From contig CAYHEC010000002.1 in the NCBI GenBank assembly GCA_964355675.1, positions 124,001 to 188,000 on the forward strand: 64,000 nt of DNA, in the 5' to 3' direction. Shown piece after piece: positions 26,001 through 34,400 of the stretch. Numbering within the stretch: position 1 is the stretch's first letter; every line of letters begins with the position of its first letter. The notes beneath the pieces were generated by a model. It was not told the DNA's origin and did not search any database. It saw only the letters and a list, made by a program, of their open reading frames with translations. The stretch is from CAMBDS01 sp964355675 (GTDB taxonomy: Bacteria > Electryoneota > AABM5-125-24 > Hatepunaeales > Hatepunaeaceae). A program made the translations under genes and the position numbers.

Positions 26001-26357
26001 AAAATAGGCTCCGCGATTAGTAGCGATCAAATCGAGTCGATAACTGAGGAATTATATGACAGATATGGCAATCTTCCTGCCCAGACAAGGAACTTGATCG
26101 ACTTGATGCGGTTAAAGATATTAGGTCGCAAGCTATACTTCTCCAAAATAAAACTCAACGATGCTTACCTGACTGCCGTCCTTAAACTTCCTGATGACCC
26201 AACGGAGAGCCAGAAAATCATCGGATCGATTGTCGCCCATGCTGATCCGGAACCCGTAGAGTTCAGAATGGTCAACGGTGTTGAGATGGTCTATCGGTAT
26301 CCAAAAGGAGATTCCTTAAGAGAAGCGCTAAGATTCTTGCAACGACTAACCCAATAG
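23091..26357 (+). CDS. mfd: Transcription-repair coupling factor
   Basis: The Mfd protein removes RNA polymerase stalled at DNA lesions and recruits the nucleotide-excision repair machinery. It has the UvrB-like N-terminal part, the CarD-like RNA-polymerase-interaction domain (LVVHSTYGIGRYEGMQ), a RecG-like helicase core with Walker A (CGDVGFGKTEVAIRAAF), Walker B (VIDEEHRFGVRHKE) and TMTATPIPRTLHLALMGARD, and a C-terminal TRCF domain. The frame is open to a GTG at 23055, giving 1100 residues. If the promoter at 23020-23048 is real, transcription would begin near there, so I prefer the ATG at 23091 (1088 residues). No clear ribosome site supports either. Confidence 0.97.
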   Translation: MQSILKQIANQEPFKTFQEAVRNTDTSLTTSFLPPSLAAFTAASLTEYLKTPLVIITPGPSAAEEMMADLTALLGDNEVVLLPPFKQHPFDTSPLASGPRNERTEALLRLVSSKSLFLVTPAESLLEIVPGRNWLQRNTLILHKNDDYPRSLLLSNIFEAGYSREGVVDAQGQFALRGMLLDLFAVGQEKPIRIEFDGDRIVSLRRFDPTNQRTESEIDELSILIGDDAISPSDSFFDLLSKDTVLFWSDPHEIDNRINHFLDRAHSVFGKKSAEENLHPWLLYKSPEDVHFAARGFRSIKTGGVALSHKADFNFDARSPIPYVKGLDEFGNYVKRYVDRGYQVWITSENKGEQNRIDEILNDADLMSVATISPTLSHGFVALNPKIAVLTGHELLGRRRVIARRSRFRRRAVVFDRSSLKNRDLVVHSTYGIGRYEGMQTLKVRGQPMECLRIVYQDDIVLYVRVDQFHLVEKYIGSEGSRPHLSRIGTNEWQRTKSRTKKALADMADELIKLYSKRKIAKGHAFSPDTSWQREMEASFDFIDTPDQAIASTEVKNDLIEESPMDRLLCGDVGFGKTEVAIRAAFKVTQDNFQTAVLVPTTILAQQHYETFKYRLAPYPVRVEPLSRFQSPSDQKEIIADLKAGKIDVIIGTHRLLSKDVEFKNLGLVVIDEEHRFGVRHKERLKQLRTNVDVLTMTATPIPRTLHLALMGARDTSQINTPPVDRLPIITEIHSWSEELIRDAVLQEIDRNGQVFFLHNRVESIFGIKGLIERLTPGVRCAVAHGQMPGGQLEKIMIDFMNQLYDVLICTTIIESGIDIPNTNTLIVNRADKFGLAQLYQLRGRIGRSNRQAYAYLLTPPRMEMTGDARRRLATLAELTELGSGMKIALRDLEIRGAGNLLGAEQSGFINAVGFDLYSKLLEEAVQEVRGEQSAETILPPEDTQIDFDGSALIPGEYIEDGDIRYDFYRKIGSAISSDQIESITEELYDRYGNLPAQTRNLIDLMRLKILGRKLYFSKIKLNDAYLTAVLKLPDDPTESQKIIGSIVAHADPEPVEFRMVNGVEMVYRYPKGDSLREALRFLQRLTQ

Positions 26358-26460
26358 GGTATATTTTAAGATTAGGCATTTGGCGATGAATTCTGCCTGC
26401 AATAAGTCTATCGATCATCGCCAGATATATTTCGCACCGAATTTTGCTAAAGGTTATTTC

Positions 26461-28863
26461 ATGAAACCATCTGTTCGCCAATTTCTTACGGTTGCCATCC
26501 TTATCGCAGCCTCATTTTACTTTATCGGCTGTGGCGGTCCGAAGGTAAAGGATACCGACATCATCGCGACATGGGGGGATACTGCCATGACTGTCGCACA
26601 GTTCAAAGACTGGATGTACGTCCGGTTCAGAAACGAAGCACAGGCTTCCAAGGAATCTGTCGAAGACCGGTTCATGATCCTCAATGAATATGTCACTCGT
26701 GACGTCAAGCTTCTTGAAGGTAGAAGATTAGGCTTCGACAAACGTGAGGATATCGCCAAAGAGTACACAACCACTCAGGAACGAAGAGCCGTCGAACTCC
26801 TTTACAATGAAAAGGTTCGCGATAAATGTTTCTCCGAGAAAATGGTCCGCGACTGGTATGATCGTGACAATGAAGAAATCCGGGTCAGGCATCTCCTTAT
26901 CGAATTCCCCGAAGGAAACAATGATAATGACACTTTGCAATATTGGAAACGAATCGACGACATCTACCAGAAAGCCAAAAGCGGTACCGACTTCGTCAAA
27001 CTTGTCGATCAATATAGTGAGGATAAATCGGTTGACGCTAAGGCTCACGGGGACTTAGGATTCTTCAGGTGGGGCAAAATGGTAGATGAATTTCAGGATG
27101 CGGCATGGAAACTGAAACCCGGCGAATTGTCGGCTCCTGTTCGCACCCGTTATGGCTATCACATAATCCAGATGATTGAACGCCGCCCAACTACCATCGA
27201 ATACAATACGTCGCAAATTCTCGTCAAAATCAATCGCAAAGACGCCCCCGCTGAAACTACCCTTGCCTACGAACGGGCCAAAACGATCCTCGCCGAAGCA
27301 AAGAAATCAGGAGCTGACTTTTCAGCCGTCGCCAGAAAATATTCCGAAGACGAAAAAACCTGGACAGACGGAGAAGTCGGCTGGGTACCAAAAGGAACTA
27401 TGCCGCCTGAATATTGGCAGACCGTTTTCACTATGGATCCCGGTCAAATATCCAATCCCGTGAGAACCTACAAAGGCTACCATATCATCAAGTTGCACGA
27501 AAAGAGAAACGTCAAACGTGATCTCGACAATCCCGAGCTACGCAACGAAATATACTCCTCTTTGGAGCGCATCTACCGTAAAGAACTGCAAGAGACGGCC
27601 GCAGCTTACATGGATTCAGTCAAACGTGCATGCGGATATCAAATCGACATGGATATGGCCGCTACGTTACTGAGAATTTTAGGCGATACAAACTCCCCGC
27701 AAAATATGAACCTCTTCAGTGCATTGACTCTCGAACAGCGGGAACGTTTGATTGTCCATGACGCAATGGGTGGTATCAAAGTTCAGGAATTGGTTGACAT
27801 GTACGGCGATCACAGATTCCCCCCCCAGTACAGAAACGAAATTTCGTTCCTCGAAGAGTTGATCGAACCGATGCTCATGCCGAAGTATCTCGCCAAAGCC
27901 GCAAAGGAACTGGGCTATTTTGATCGAAAGGAAGCTTTGGAGGACGCCCAGCGAGCGCTTGATAATGCAATTCTGCCAGCTGTTGAAAAAGAGATGGTTT
28001 TCGATCGTGCGGCTCCGACTGAAGAGCAAATGAAGAAATACTATACCGAAAACCTCGATAAATTCTCTCAGGCAGAGACTCGTACTGCCTTTGAAATTAT
28101 GGTTGATGACAAACAACTTGCGAACGACCTGTTGGGACGTATTAAACAGGGTGAAGACATTTCCAAACTGGCTCGCCGTTACACAATGCGTACCAAAGTC
28201 AGAAATACCGGCGGCAGACTCGGACCCTTCACGAAGGACGAGTTCGGCAATGTAAGTCGTAAGGCATTCGAAATGAAGGTTGACGAGATTGCTGGTCCTA
28301 TCGAAGCAGATCCCAAAACATGGTCGATTGTTAAATTGGTCGAAATTGCCCCGCAAACCATAAAATCTTACGAAGACGCAAAAAGCCAGATCGAAGGCGA
28401 TGTCCGGTTCGAACAACAAAAGGATATTCAGACCAAATGGGTCGATGACATCAAGAAAGCCTACGACATAAAGATTAATGACGATATGGTCCGAGCTGTC
28501 TGGCCTATTATGGAGCAACTTCCCAAAGAAGTCCAAAAGGAACGAAGAAAGTGGAAGGACGAGCGCGCCGAGCTTGCCAAGAAAAAATCTGCTGAAGATC
28601 GCATCAAGCTAAAGCTGACGCCAAACTCACAACAGGAATTCACCACTAAAGAAGGCAAAAAAGTTCAGGTCAAAATCGGCGAACCTCGTTACGTCGATAA
28701 ATCTGGCAAGGATATTGACCCTGCTAAGTCAAATATGAAATTGTCGCCTTCCATGAAAGTCAGCCCAGGTAAAGGGGATGGTTCGACGCCACCGACCTTG
28801 AAACTAAAACCAAAAGGACCGAACGGGGCGACGGATCCCAATACACCGCCTAATCCCCGTTGA
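26461..28863 (+). CDS. Periplasmic lipoprotein with three parvulin-type PPIase domains
   Basis: The start at 26461 gives a signal peptide ending in the lipobox FIGC; a longer frame from 26380 lacks one. The 800-residue protein has two full PpiC parvulin domains in tandem (VRHLLIEFPEG...GYHIIQMIE and TSQILVKI...GYHIIKLHE), each with the LGFF/VGWV turn. A third looser copy near the C-terminal part (TRTAFEIMV...LGPFTKDEFGN) is followed by a charged, proline-rich tail. Such proteins help outer-membrane proteins fold. It starts about 100 bases after mfd and is followed by two more SurA-like genes. Confidence 0.9.
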   Translation: MKPSVRQFLTVAILIAASFYFIGCGGPKVKDTDIIATWGDTAMTVAQFKDWMYVRFRNEAQASKESVEDRFMILNEYVTRDVKLLEGRRLGFDKREDIAKEYTTTQERRAVELLYNEKVRDKCFSEKMVRDWYDRDNEEIRVRHLLIEFPEGNNDNDTLQYWKRIDDIYQKAKSGTDFVKLVDQYSEDKSVDAKAHGDLGFFRWGKMVDEFQDAAWKLKPGELSAPVRTRYGYHIIQMIERRPTTIEYNTSQILVKINRKDAPAETTLAYERAKTILAEAKKSGADFSAVARKYSEDEKTWTDGEVGWVPKGTMPPEYWQTVFTMDPGQISNPVRTYKGYHIIKLHEKRNVKRDLDNPELRNEIYSSLERIYRKELQETAAAYMDSVKRACGYQIDMDMAATLLRILGDTNSPQNMNLFSALTLEQRERLIVHDAMGGIKVQELVDMYGDHRFPPQYRNEISFLEELIEPMLMPKYLAKAAKELGYFDRKEALEDAQRALDNAILPAVEKEMVFDRAAPTEEQMKKYYTENLDKFSQAETRTAFEIMVDDKQLANDLLGRIKQGEDISKLARRYTMRTKVRNTGGRLGPFTKDEFGNVSRKAFEMKVDEIAGPIEADPKTWSIVKLVEIAPQTIKSYEDAKSQIEGDVRFEQQKDIQTKWVDDIKKAYDIKINDDMVRAVWPIMEQLPKEVQKERRKWKDERAELAKKKSAEDRIKLKLTPNSQQEFTTKEGKKVQVKIGEPRYVDKSGKDIDPAKSNMKLSPSMKVSPGKGDGSTPPTLKLKPKGPNGATDPNTPPNPR

Positions 28864-28880
28864 TCATTACCCGACGCACA

Positions 28881-28900
28881 ACAGAGTGTCCGCACTCTGT
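28881..28900. repeat. Palindrome ACAGAGTG/CACTCTGT
   Basis: ACAGAGTG and CACTCTGT flank TCCG. It sits just before a second, GC-rich palindrome. Confidence 0.6.
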
Positions 28901-28917
28901 CCAGGCACATAGTCAGA

Positions 28918-28943
28918 GCCGCAGGGTGAGCACGCCCTGCGGC
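28918..28943. repeat. Palindrome, GCCGCAGGG/CCCTGCGGC
   Basis: The nine-base arms are perfect around TGAGCACG. It belongs to the GTCGCAGGG family and lies 25 bases before the next gene. Confidence 0.7.
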
Positions 28944-28967
28944 ATTTATCGCCCTTAGTTCAGACAG

Positions 28968-29882
28968 ATGTCCCCCTTGGTTGATTCGCCCAAAGCCATT
29001 GTTTGTAAACGCGGACTCCTTATTCTGTCCGCACTACTCTCCGCGGTCCTATTTGCTTTCGGATTTTCTGCATGCAAATCTAAGCCAATAACCCCGGTTA
29101 CGGTTCTGGCGCGCGTTGGGGAAAAAATCCTCTCCGACGAAGAATTAAAAGCTTGGGAAAGTTCTTTTCCTAATGGCAAACTATCCAACGAGTTACGCTC
29201 CGCTTATATTCGTAACTGGGTAGAAGATGAGCTTCTGGTTAACGCCGCTCGCGAGCGAGGGCTCGATGATGACCCTTGGATCGAATCACGTATCGATGAG
29301 CTAAGGAGGGAGTTTCTTAAATCACGTCTCCTCGAAATAGACGCCGCAACTATACCCCGCCCCTCAACAAAAGAAGTTCTGGAATATTTCAATCAACACT
29401 CTGACGAGTTCACTTGGAATAAAGTACACCTCGATGTGATTTACTGGCACTCGACTGCCAGACCTCCCTTGGACAGACTTCGTTCAGTGTTGGCCCAAAA
29501 TCGCCCGTCACCGTTACTTCCCGCTGAGGTGGCCAGCATCGATAGCGGACGACTCGATATTGATGATCCGACAATTGTCGATCCTGCCGTTTGGAAACAT
29601 ATCGGATGGATGTCTGCCGGTCAATTAGGTTTCCCAGTGGCCATTCGAGGCTCATATTGGTTGTTCAAAATCAATCGGCGCGATGAATCCGGTACAGCTC
29701 AACGCCTGGAAGATGTCGTAGATATTATAACATCAAGAATTACCGAGTCTGCGAGGATTACTCGCCGCAACGAAATAGTTAAGAAGTATGCCGAGCAATT
29801 CCGAAATGAAGGACGACTCCTTTGGATCAATCCGACTAACACTACAAATGGCACAACCAATGAAGAAAAAAATACCGAATAA
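28968..29882 (+). CDS. SurA/PpiC-like periplasmic lipoprotein
   Basis: The 304-residue protein has a signal peptide ending in FSAC (lipobox), then a SurA-type N-terminal domain (VLARVGEKILSDEELKAWE, YIRNWVEDELLVNAARERGL). The PPIase-like part near the end is degenerate (WMSAGQLGFPVAIRGSYWLFKI). It is probably a periplasmic chaperone with reduced or no isomerase activity. Its end overlaps the next gene, a SurA, by 23 bases. Confidence 0.85.
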   Translation: MSPLVDSPKAIVCKRGLLILSALLSAVLFAFGFSACKSKPITPVTVLARVGEKILSDEELKAWESSFPNGKLSNELRSAYIRNWVEDELLVNAARERGLDDDPWIESRIDELRREFLKSRLLEIDAATIPRPSTKEVLEYFNQHSDEFTWNKVHLDVIYWHSTARPPLDRLRSVLAQNRPSPLLPAEVASIDSGRLDIDDPTIVDPAVWKHIGWMSAGQLGFPVAIRGSYWLFKINRRDESGTAQRLEDVVDIITSRITESARITRRNEIVKKYAEQFRNEGRLLWINPTNTTNGTTNEEKNTE

Positions 29883-31194
29883 ATCTCCCGGCAAAATGAC
29901 TCATAATTTATTACTTCTCCATGTCTTAATCGGATTTCTGATCTGCATCCAGACTCCCCTCATTGCTCAGGAAGTTGTCGATAGTATATGCGCCGTCGTC
30001 GATGAGGAAATCATTCTTGAATCCGAAGTCGGTTATGGTATCAGCTCCGTAGTGCTTGAAAAAGGAATAAAATACCCCACCGAAATCCAATTATCCTTGA
30101 TCCGGGATCAAGTGCTCGGCGCTTACATCACCCAGAAAATACTCCTCGCTCGAGCCGAAGAAGAAACACTTATGGTTGAAGACCGTCAAGTTGAAAAGGA
30201 ATTGACCCGCAAATTCGAACAAGTCGTCAAACAGGTCGGTGGTGAAACAAAACTTGAAGAGTATTTTGGTCGTCCAATCCGTCAAATTAAACGAGAAATG
30301 CGAAAAGGCGTCAACGAAGGCCTCCTGATCGACTTAGTAAGACGGAAATATCTTATAGCTGCCCAAGTCCGCCGTCAGGACGTAATTGCTTTTTACGAAT
30401 TGCATAAGGCGGAATTGCCGACTCAAGAGGAGCGAGTTCAACTTTCACATATCTTATTAGAAGTGAATCCTTCTGAAATCGCGCGCAAATCTGCCCATGA
30501 TAAAATCATGAATGCGATGCTTCGCCTCGAAGAAGGAGCCGACTTCGATTCAGTTGCCAAAGAATACTCCGATGATCCCTCTGCTGAGTTCGGCGGTAAA
30601 CTGGGTTTTACAAACCGCGGAGATCTGGTTTCTGCCTACGAGGAAGCCGCCTATGCTTTGGAACCAGGTGAAATTTCTTCTATAGTTGAATCACCCTTCG
30701 GATTTCATATCATTAAAGTGATCGAGCGTCAAGGGGAACGGATATCTACTCAACACATTCTCGCCAAATTAACCGCAAATTCGGACGATTGGGAAAATAG
30801 AAAGCAATTTGCCGCACTACTCCTTGATAGTTTGAGAAATGGCGCTTCTTTCTCTGATTTTGCCCATAAATACTCTTCCGACAAAGATTCAAAGGATAAA
30901 GACGGAAAGATTGAGCTTATGCCGGTCGAACAACTTCCCGCCGAGTTTAAAGGTGCCATCGCCGGTAAAAATATCGACGACCTCATTGATCCATTCAGCA
31001 CCGATTTTGGTGTCCATATTATAAAAATCGAAAATTTACTCCCATCTCACTCCTTAACACTTGAAACCGATTGGGAACTGCTTGAACAATATTCTCTCAA
31101 CTTCAAGCGCGAAGAACAGTTCCAGCAGTGGGTTAAACGTCAGTGGAAAGACCATTATATATGGCCGGAAACGCTGAGAAGTCTTACTCAGTAA
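29860..31194 (+). CDS. surA: Periplasmic chaperone SurA (parvulin-type PPIase)
   Basis: The ATG at 29860 gives the basic start MKKKIPNKSPGK and a signal peptide ending in IAQ. The 444-residue protein has the SurA N-domain (VDSICAVVDEEIILESEV, the classic opening of the mature protein). Two parvulin domains follow (VQLSHILLEV...GFHIIKVIE and STQHILAKL...GVHIIKIEN). SurA keeps unfolded outer-membrane proteins soluble in the periplasm. A later ATG (29896) is possible. The gene closes a chaperone operon that runs from mfd. Confidence 0.93.
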   Translation: MKKKIPNKSPGKMTHNLLLLHVLIGFLICIQTPLIAQEVVDSICAVVDEEIILESEVGYGISSVVLEKGIKYPTEIQLSLIRDQVLGAYITQKILLARAEEETLMVEDRQVEKELTRKFEQVVKQVGGETKLEEYFGRPIRQIKREMRKGVNEGLLIDLVRRKYLIAAQVRRQDVIAFYELHKAELPTQEERVQLSHILLEVNPSEIARKSAHDKIMNAMLRLEEGADFDSVAKEYSDDPSAEFGGKLGFTNRGDLVSAYEEAAYALEPGEISSIVESPFGFHIIKVIERQGERISTQHILAKLTANSDDWENRKQFAALLLDSLRNGASFSDFAHKYSSDKDSKDKDGKIELMPVEQLPAEFKGAIAGKNIDDLIDPFSTDFGVHIIKIENLLPSHSLTLETDWELLEQYSLNFKREEQFQQWVKRQWKDHYIWPETLRSLTQ

Positions 31195-31219
31195 TTTTAC
31201 CCATCTACTTCCTCTTGGA

Positions 31220-31240
31220 GAGCGGCTTTTCAAGCCGCTC
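31220..31240. repeat. Palindrome, GAGCGGCTT family
   Basis: GAGCGGCTT and AAGCCGCTC flank TTC just after surA; it could act as its terminator. Confidence 0.8.
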
Positions 31241-31469
31241 ATATCGCACTGGAAACCCAATCTGCGCGGGAAGGTCTGACCAAAAGTCATCCATTCGCCA
31301 GCAATCATAGTATGCCCCCCATATTAATAATCTCTATCAACGCAATTATTTTCTGATCTTGTGATTAGAGAATACGTTTTGCGCGAGTTTACGTATTATA
31401 TTATGATTCGTCATAAGACGGCTCCGCCGATCCGTACTTTCAAACCCTTTAAGCACGACGGAATTCATA

Positions 31470-34400
31470 ATGCGCATTCGCTTCTTCCTCATCTCCGCAG
31501 GTGTTTTACTCGCAAACACTCTCTTTGCAGATAATAACCTCGCCACTTCTTCCGCTATTCATACTTTTCGAGACGGCTTGTTGCAGATAACCAGCAAAGG
31601 GTCCGAGGGCGTTTCTCTCTCTGCTAATCTGACAAGCATTGACTTTAATATCAGCGAATCCAATGATTTATCGATCAGCGCCGAAGGAGAAGGACGAATC
31701 GGTCTGCCCGGGTATCCTGATCTTCCATCGATAACTCGATTGTTTGTTATCCCCCCGACCGGCAAGTGCGAATTATCTTTCAGCTCTTCAGAGCCCAGAT
31801 TGCTGGAAAATAAACAAGTCTCTATCTTCCCATCCATCGCCTCCGACGGTAAAGAACTTGTGTCTGCGAGCCCGCACTTTGATCAAACTAACGCATTTTG
31901 GCCAGAACAAATTGTTCAACTCGACGCCCCTGTCATTATGCGAGGCGTTCGCATGGTGCGGTTGACGATTTTTCCAGTTCAATTCAATCCGATCTCAGGC
32001 ACGATAAAGACTTTCGACAATATCGAAGTCTCGCTGAACTTTGTTCCTGGTGACGGCGAAAATTGTGTCGTGGATCCTTCGCGACCCCGCCCTTCAGGAA
32101 TGGCGCTAAAGACAATGGCGTCGATCATTTCCAACCCTGAACTCCTTCGTGACAGTTTCCAAGAAAAGGGCGCTTTTGTCTATGTGATCCCCAATTATAA
32201 TGGAGTCGCCGAAGCCATCGAACCTTTGGTTCAGATGAGAAAAATGCAGGGATACCCCACACAAGTAATAACTGTGGCAACCAACGCCAGCAATGTCGAT
32301 GTCAAAAATGCCCTCCAGGACGCTTATGAAAATTGGGATATTCCGCCAGAAATTATCTGCCTCGTCGGCGAAGCTGACCTGCAAAGCGCTGATTTTATGA
32401 TTGCCACTTGGGATGTCGGGCGAGCTTATATGTGGGAAACCGACTATAAATATGGCCTGTTAGAAGGCCAGGATTTATTGCCGGAAGCGGCCGTTGGCAG
32501 AATATCAGTACGAAGCCTCAACGAACTGCGATCGATTGTTGCTAAAATTACCGGCTATGAGTTGCGCCCCTTCATCGAGGATACCACATGGTTCACCAGA
32601 GGCGCTGTCATGGCAAACGATCCTCGAACAGGATATTCTTCAGTGTATCTCCAGCGATGGGCGCGCAAATTACTGTTGGAAGTCGGCTTCGCCTCTGTCG
32701 ATACATTCTTCTTCATCCATCAAAATCAAGAATCAGACCATAATTTCGTCCGGCGGACTATTAATGAGGGAATCAGTGTTTTCAATTATCGAGGCTGGGG
32801 GCAATTCAACGGCGCTTGGGTTGTTGGCAACGCAGGAGAGTTGAGAAATGACCAGAAATTGCCGCTGATGATCCTCCCCACTTGTAACACATGCGATTTT
32901 GCCGACCATATCCTCTCCCCACACTCTTACGCCGAAGACTTTCTTTGGGCTCAAAACGGCGGCGCCATAGGAACAATAGGTTCCAGCGGCTTCACTCACA
33001 CCAATTACAATAATGTCCTTGATGGTGGAATTCTGAATAGCTTTTATCGCGACAATATCTTCCCCATTGGTTGGGCATTAAATCGTGGCAAATTAGAACT
33101 ATATCGTCACTTCGGAGTCTTTAACGATGTCCAGGACCCACAAGTCCAAAACTTGAAAGTATGGGAAGCGCACTGCTATCAGTTCAATCTAATCGGCGAT
33201 CCCGGAACAGAACTCTGGACCGCTGTACCGCACGCGATTACTCTGACCCACGAAGATACTCTTCTGATCGGTTCACAAAATCTACGCGTCCGAGCCACTG
33301 ACCCCAGAAATAACACGCCCATTTCTGACGCAACTCTCACACTGCTACAAAATGGAGAACCTCTCCGCGTCGAAGGATCAAGTGATGGCGGTGAAGTGTT
33401 ATTTACCTTTTCGCCCGACGAACTGACCGCCGGACGCTTAATTCTTGTTGTGACCAAACACAACATGTTGACTAATATCGATACCTTGACCGTTCGCACC
33501 GGAGCCCAGTTCCTCGCCGCTCGTACCGTGATCGTTGACGATGATAATGCCGGCCGAAGCCGCGGCAATGGCAACCGGACAGCTAATCCAAGCGAAACGA
33601 TTGAATTACGGTCCTATATTGCTAACTTTGGCGATGATGCCCCGGATGGTGCTCTCGACGTTGCCTTGTCCCACAATCAGGGCGACTATCGCATCCTGAA
33701 CGGCGCCGTCCATTTAAATCAGAGTCCCACCGCTGGAGACAGCTCCGTCGTTACCTTTCTTGTCCAAACCGGCAATCAGATTGAAAATAACCAGCGGCTC
33801 GTTTTTAATCTAACGATTGCTTTTGAAAACGAGCTCTGGCAGTCAACGATCTCCTTGATGGCCGAATCGTTCGACCTCAGCCACGCTCGACACGTCTTTA
33901 CTCCAACCCCCTTCCGTCCCGGAGATACCGCTTGGGTCGATGTCACCGTCCGAAACATCGGCAGACTTACAAGCCCCGAGATGACCGCAAGACTAACGTC
34001 ACTGACGCCGGTCGTCAGTGTGTTTAATCCGCAAGCTGTTTTCTCGCCTGTCTCGGTCGATGGAGTCGATTCGCTTGCTACTGCCCGGTTCCGAGTTTAT
34101 GCCCACTCGTTGACCGTACCAGGCACAGAGGCGGAACTCCTTATTACCTTTGAATCTGAAATTGGTATGCGAGATACGACTCGTTTCACCTACGTTATCG
34201 GCTCTCCCGTCGCTGATACTCCATTCGGCCCTGACTCTTACGGATATGTTTGCTTTGATAATACAGACGACAGGTGGGACGTCGCTCCTGTGTACAATTG
34301 GGTCGAAATCGATACCGGTTTGGGAGGGAATGGACAAAATACCGGCATCAGAGACAGGGGTAACGAACAGGATTGGAGCGTCCTCGTTGACCTTCCATTC

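Noticed and set aside
27679..28536. Minus-strand 285-codon open frame
   Set aside because: It is antisense to the parvulin lipoprotein; it has no ribosome site or recognised domain.
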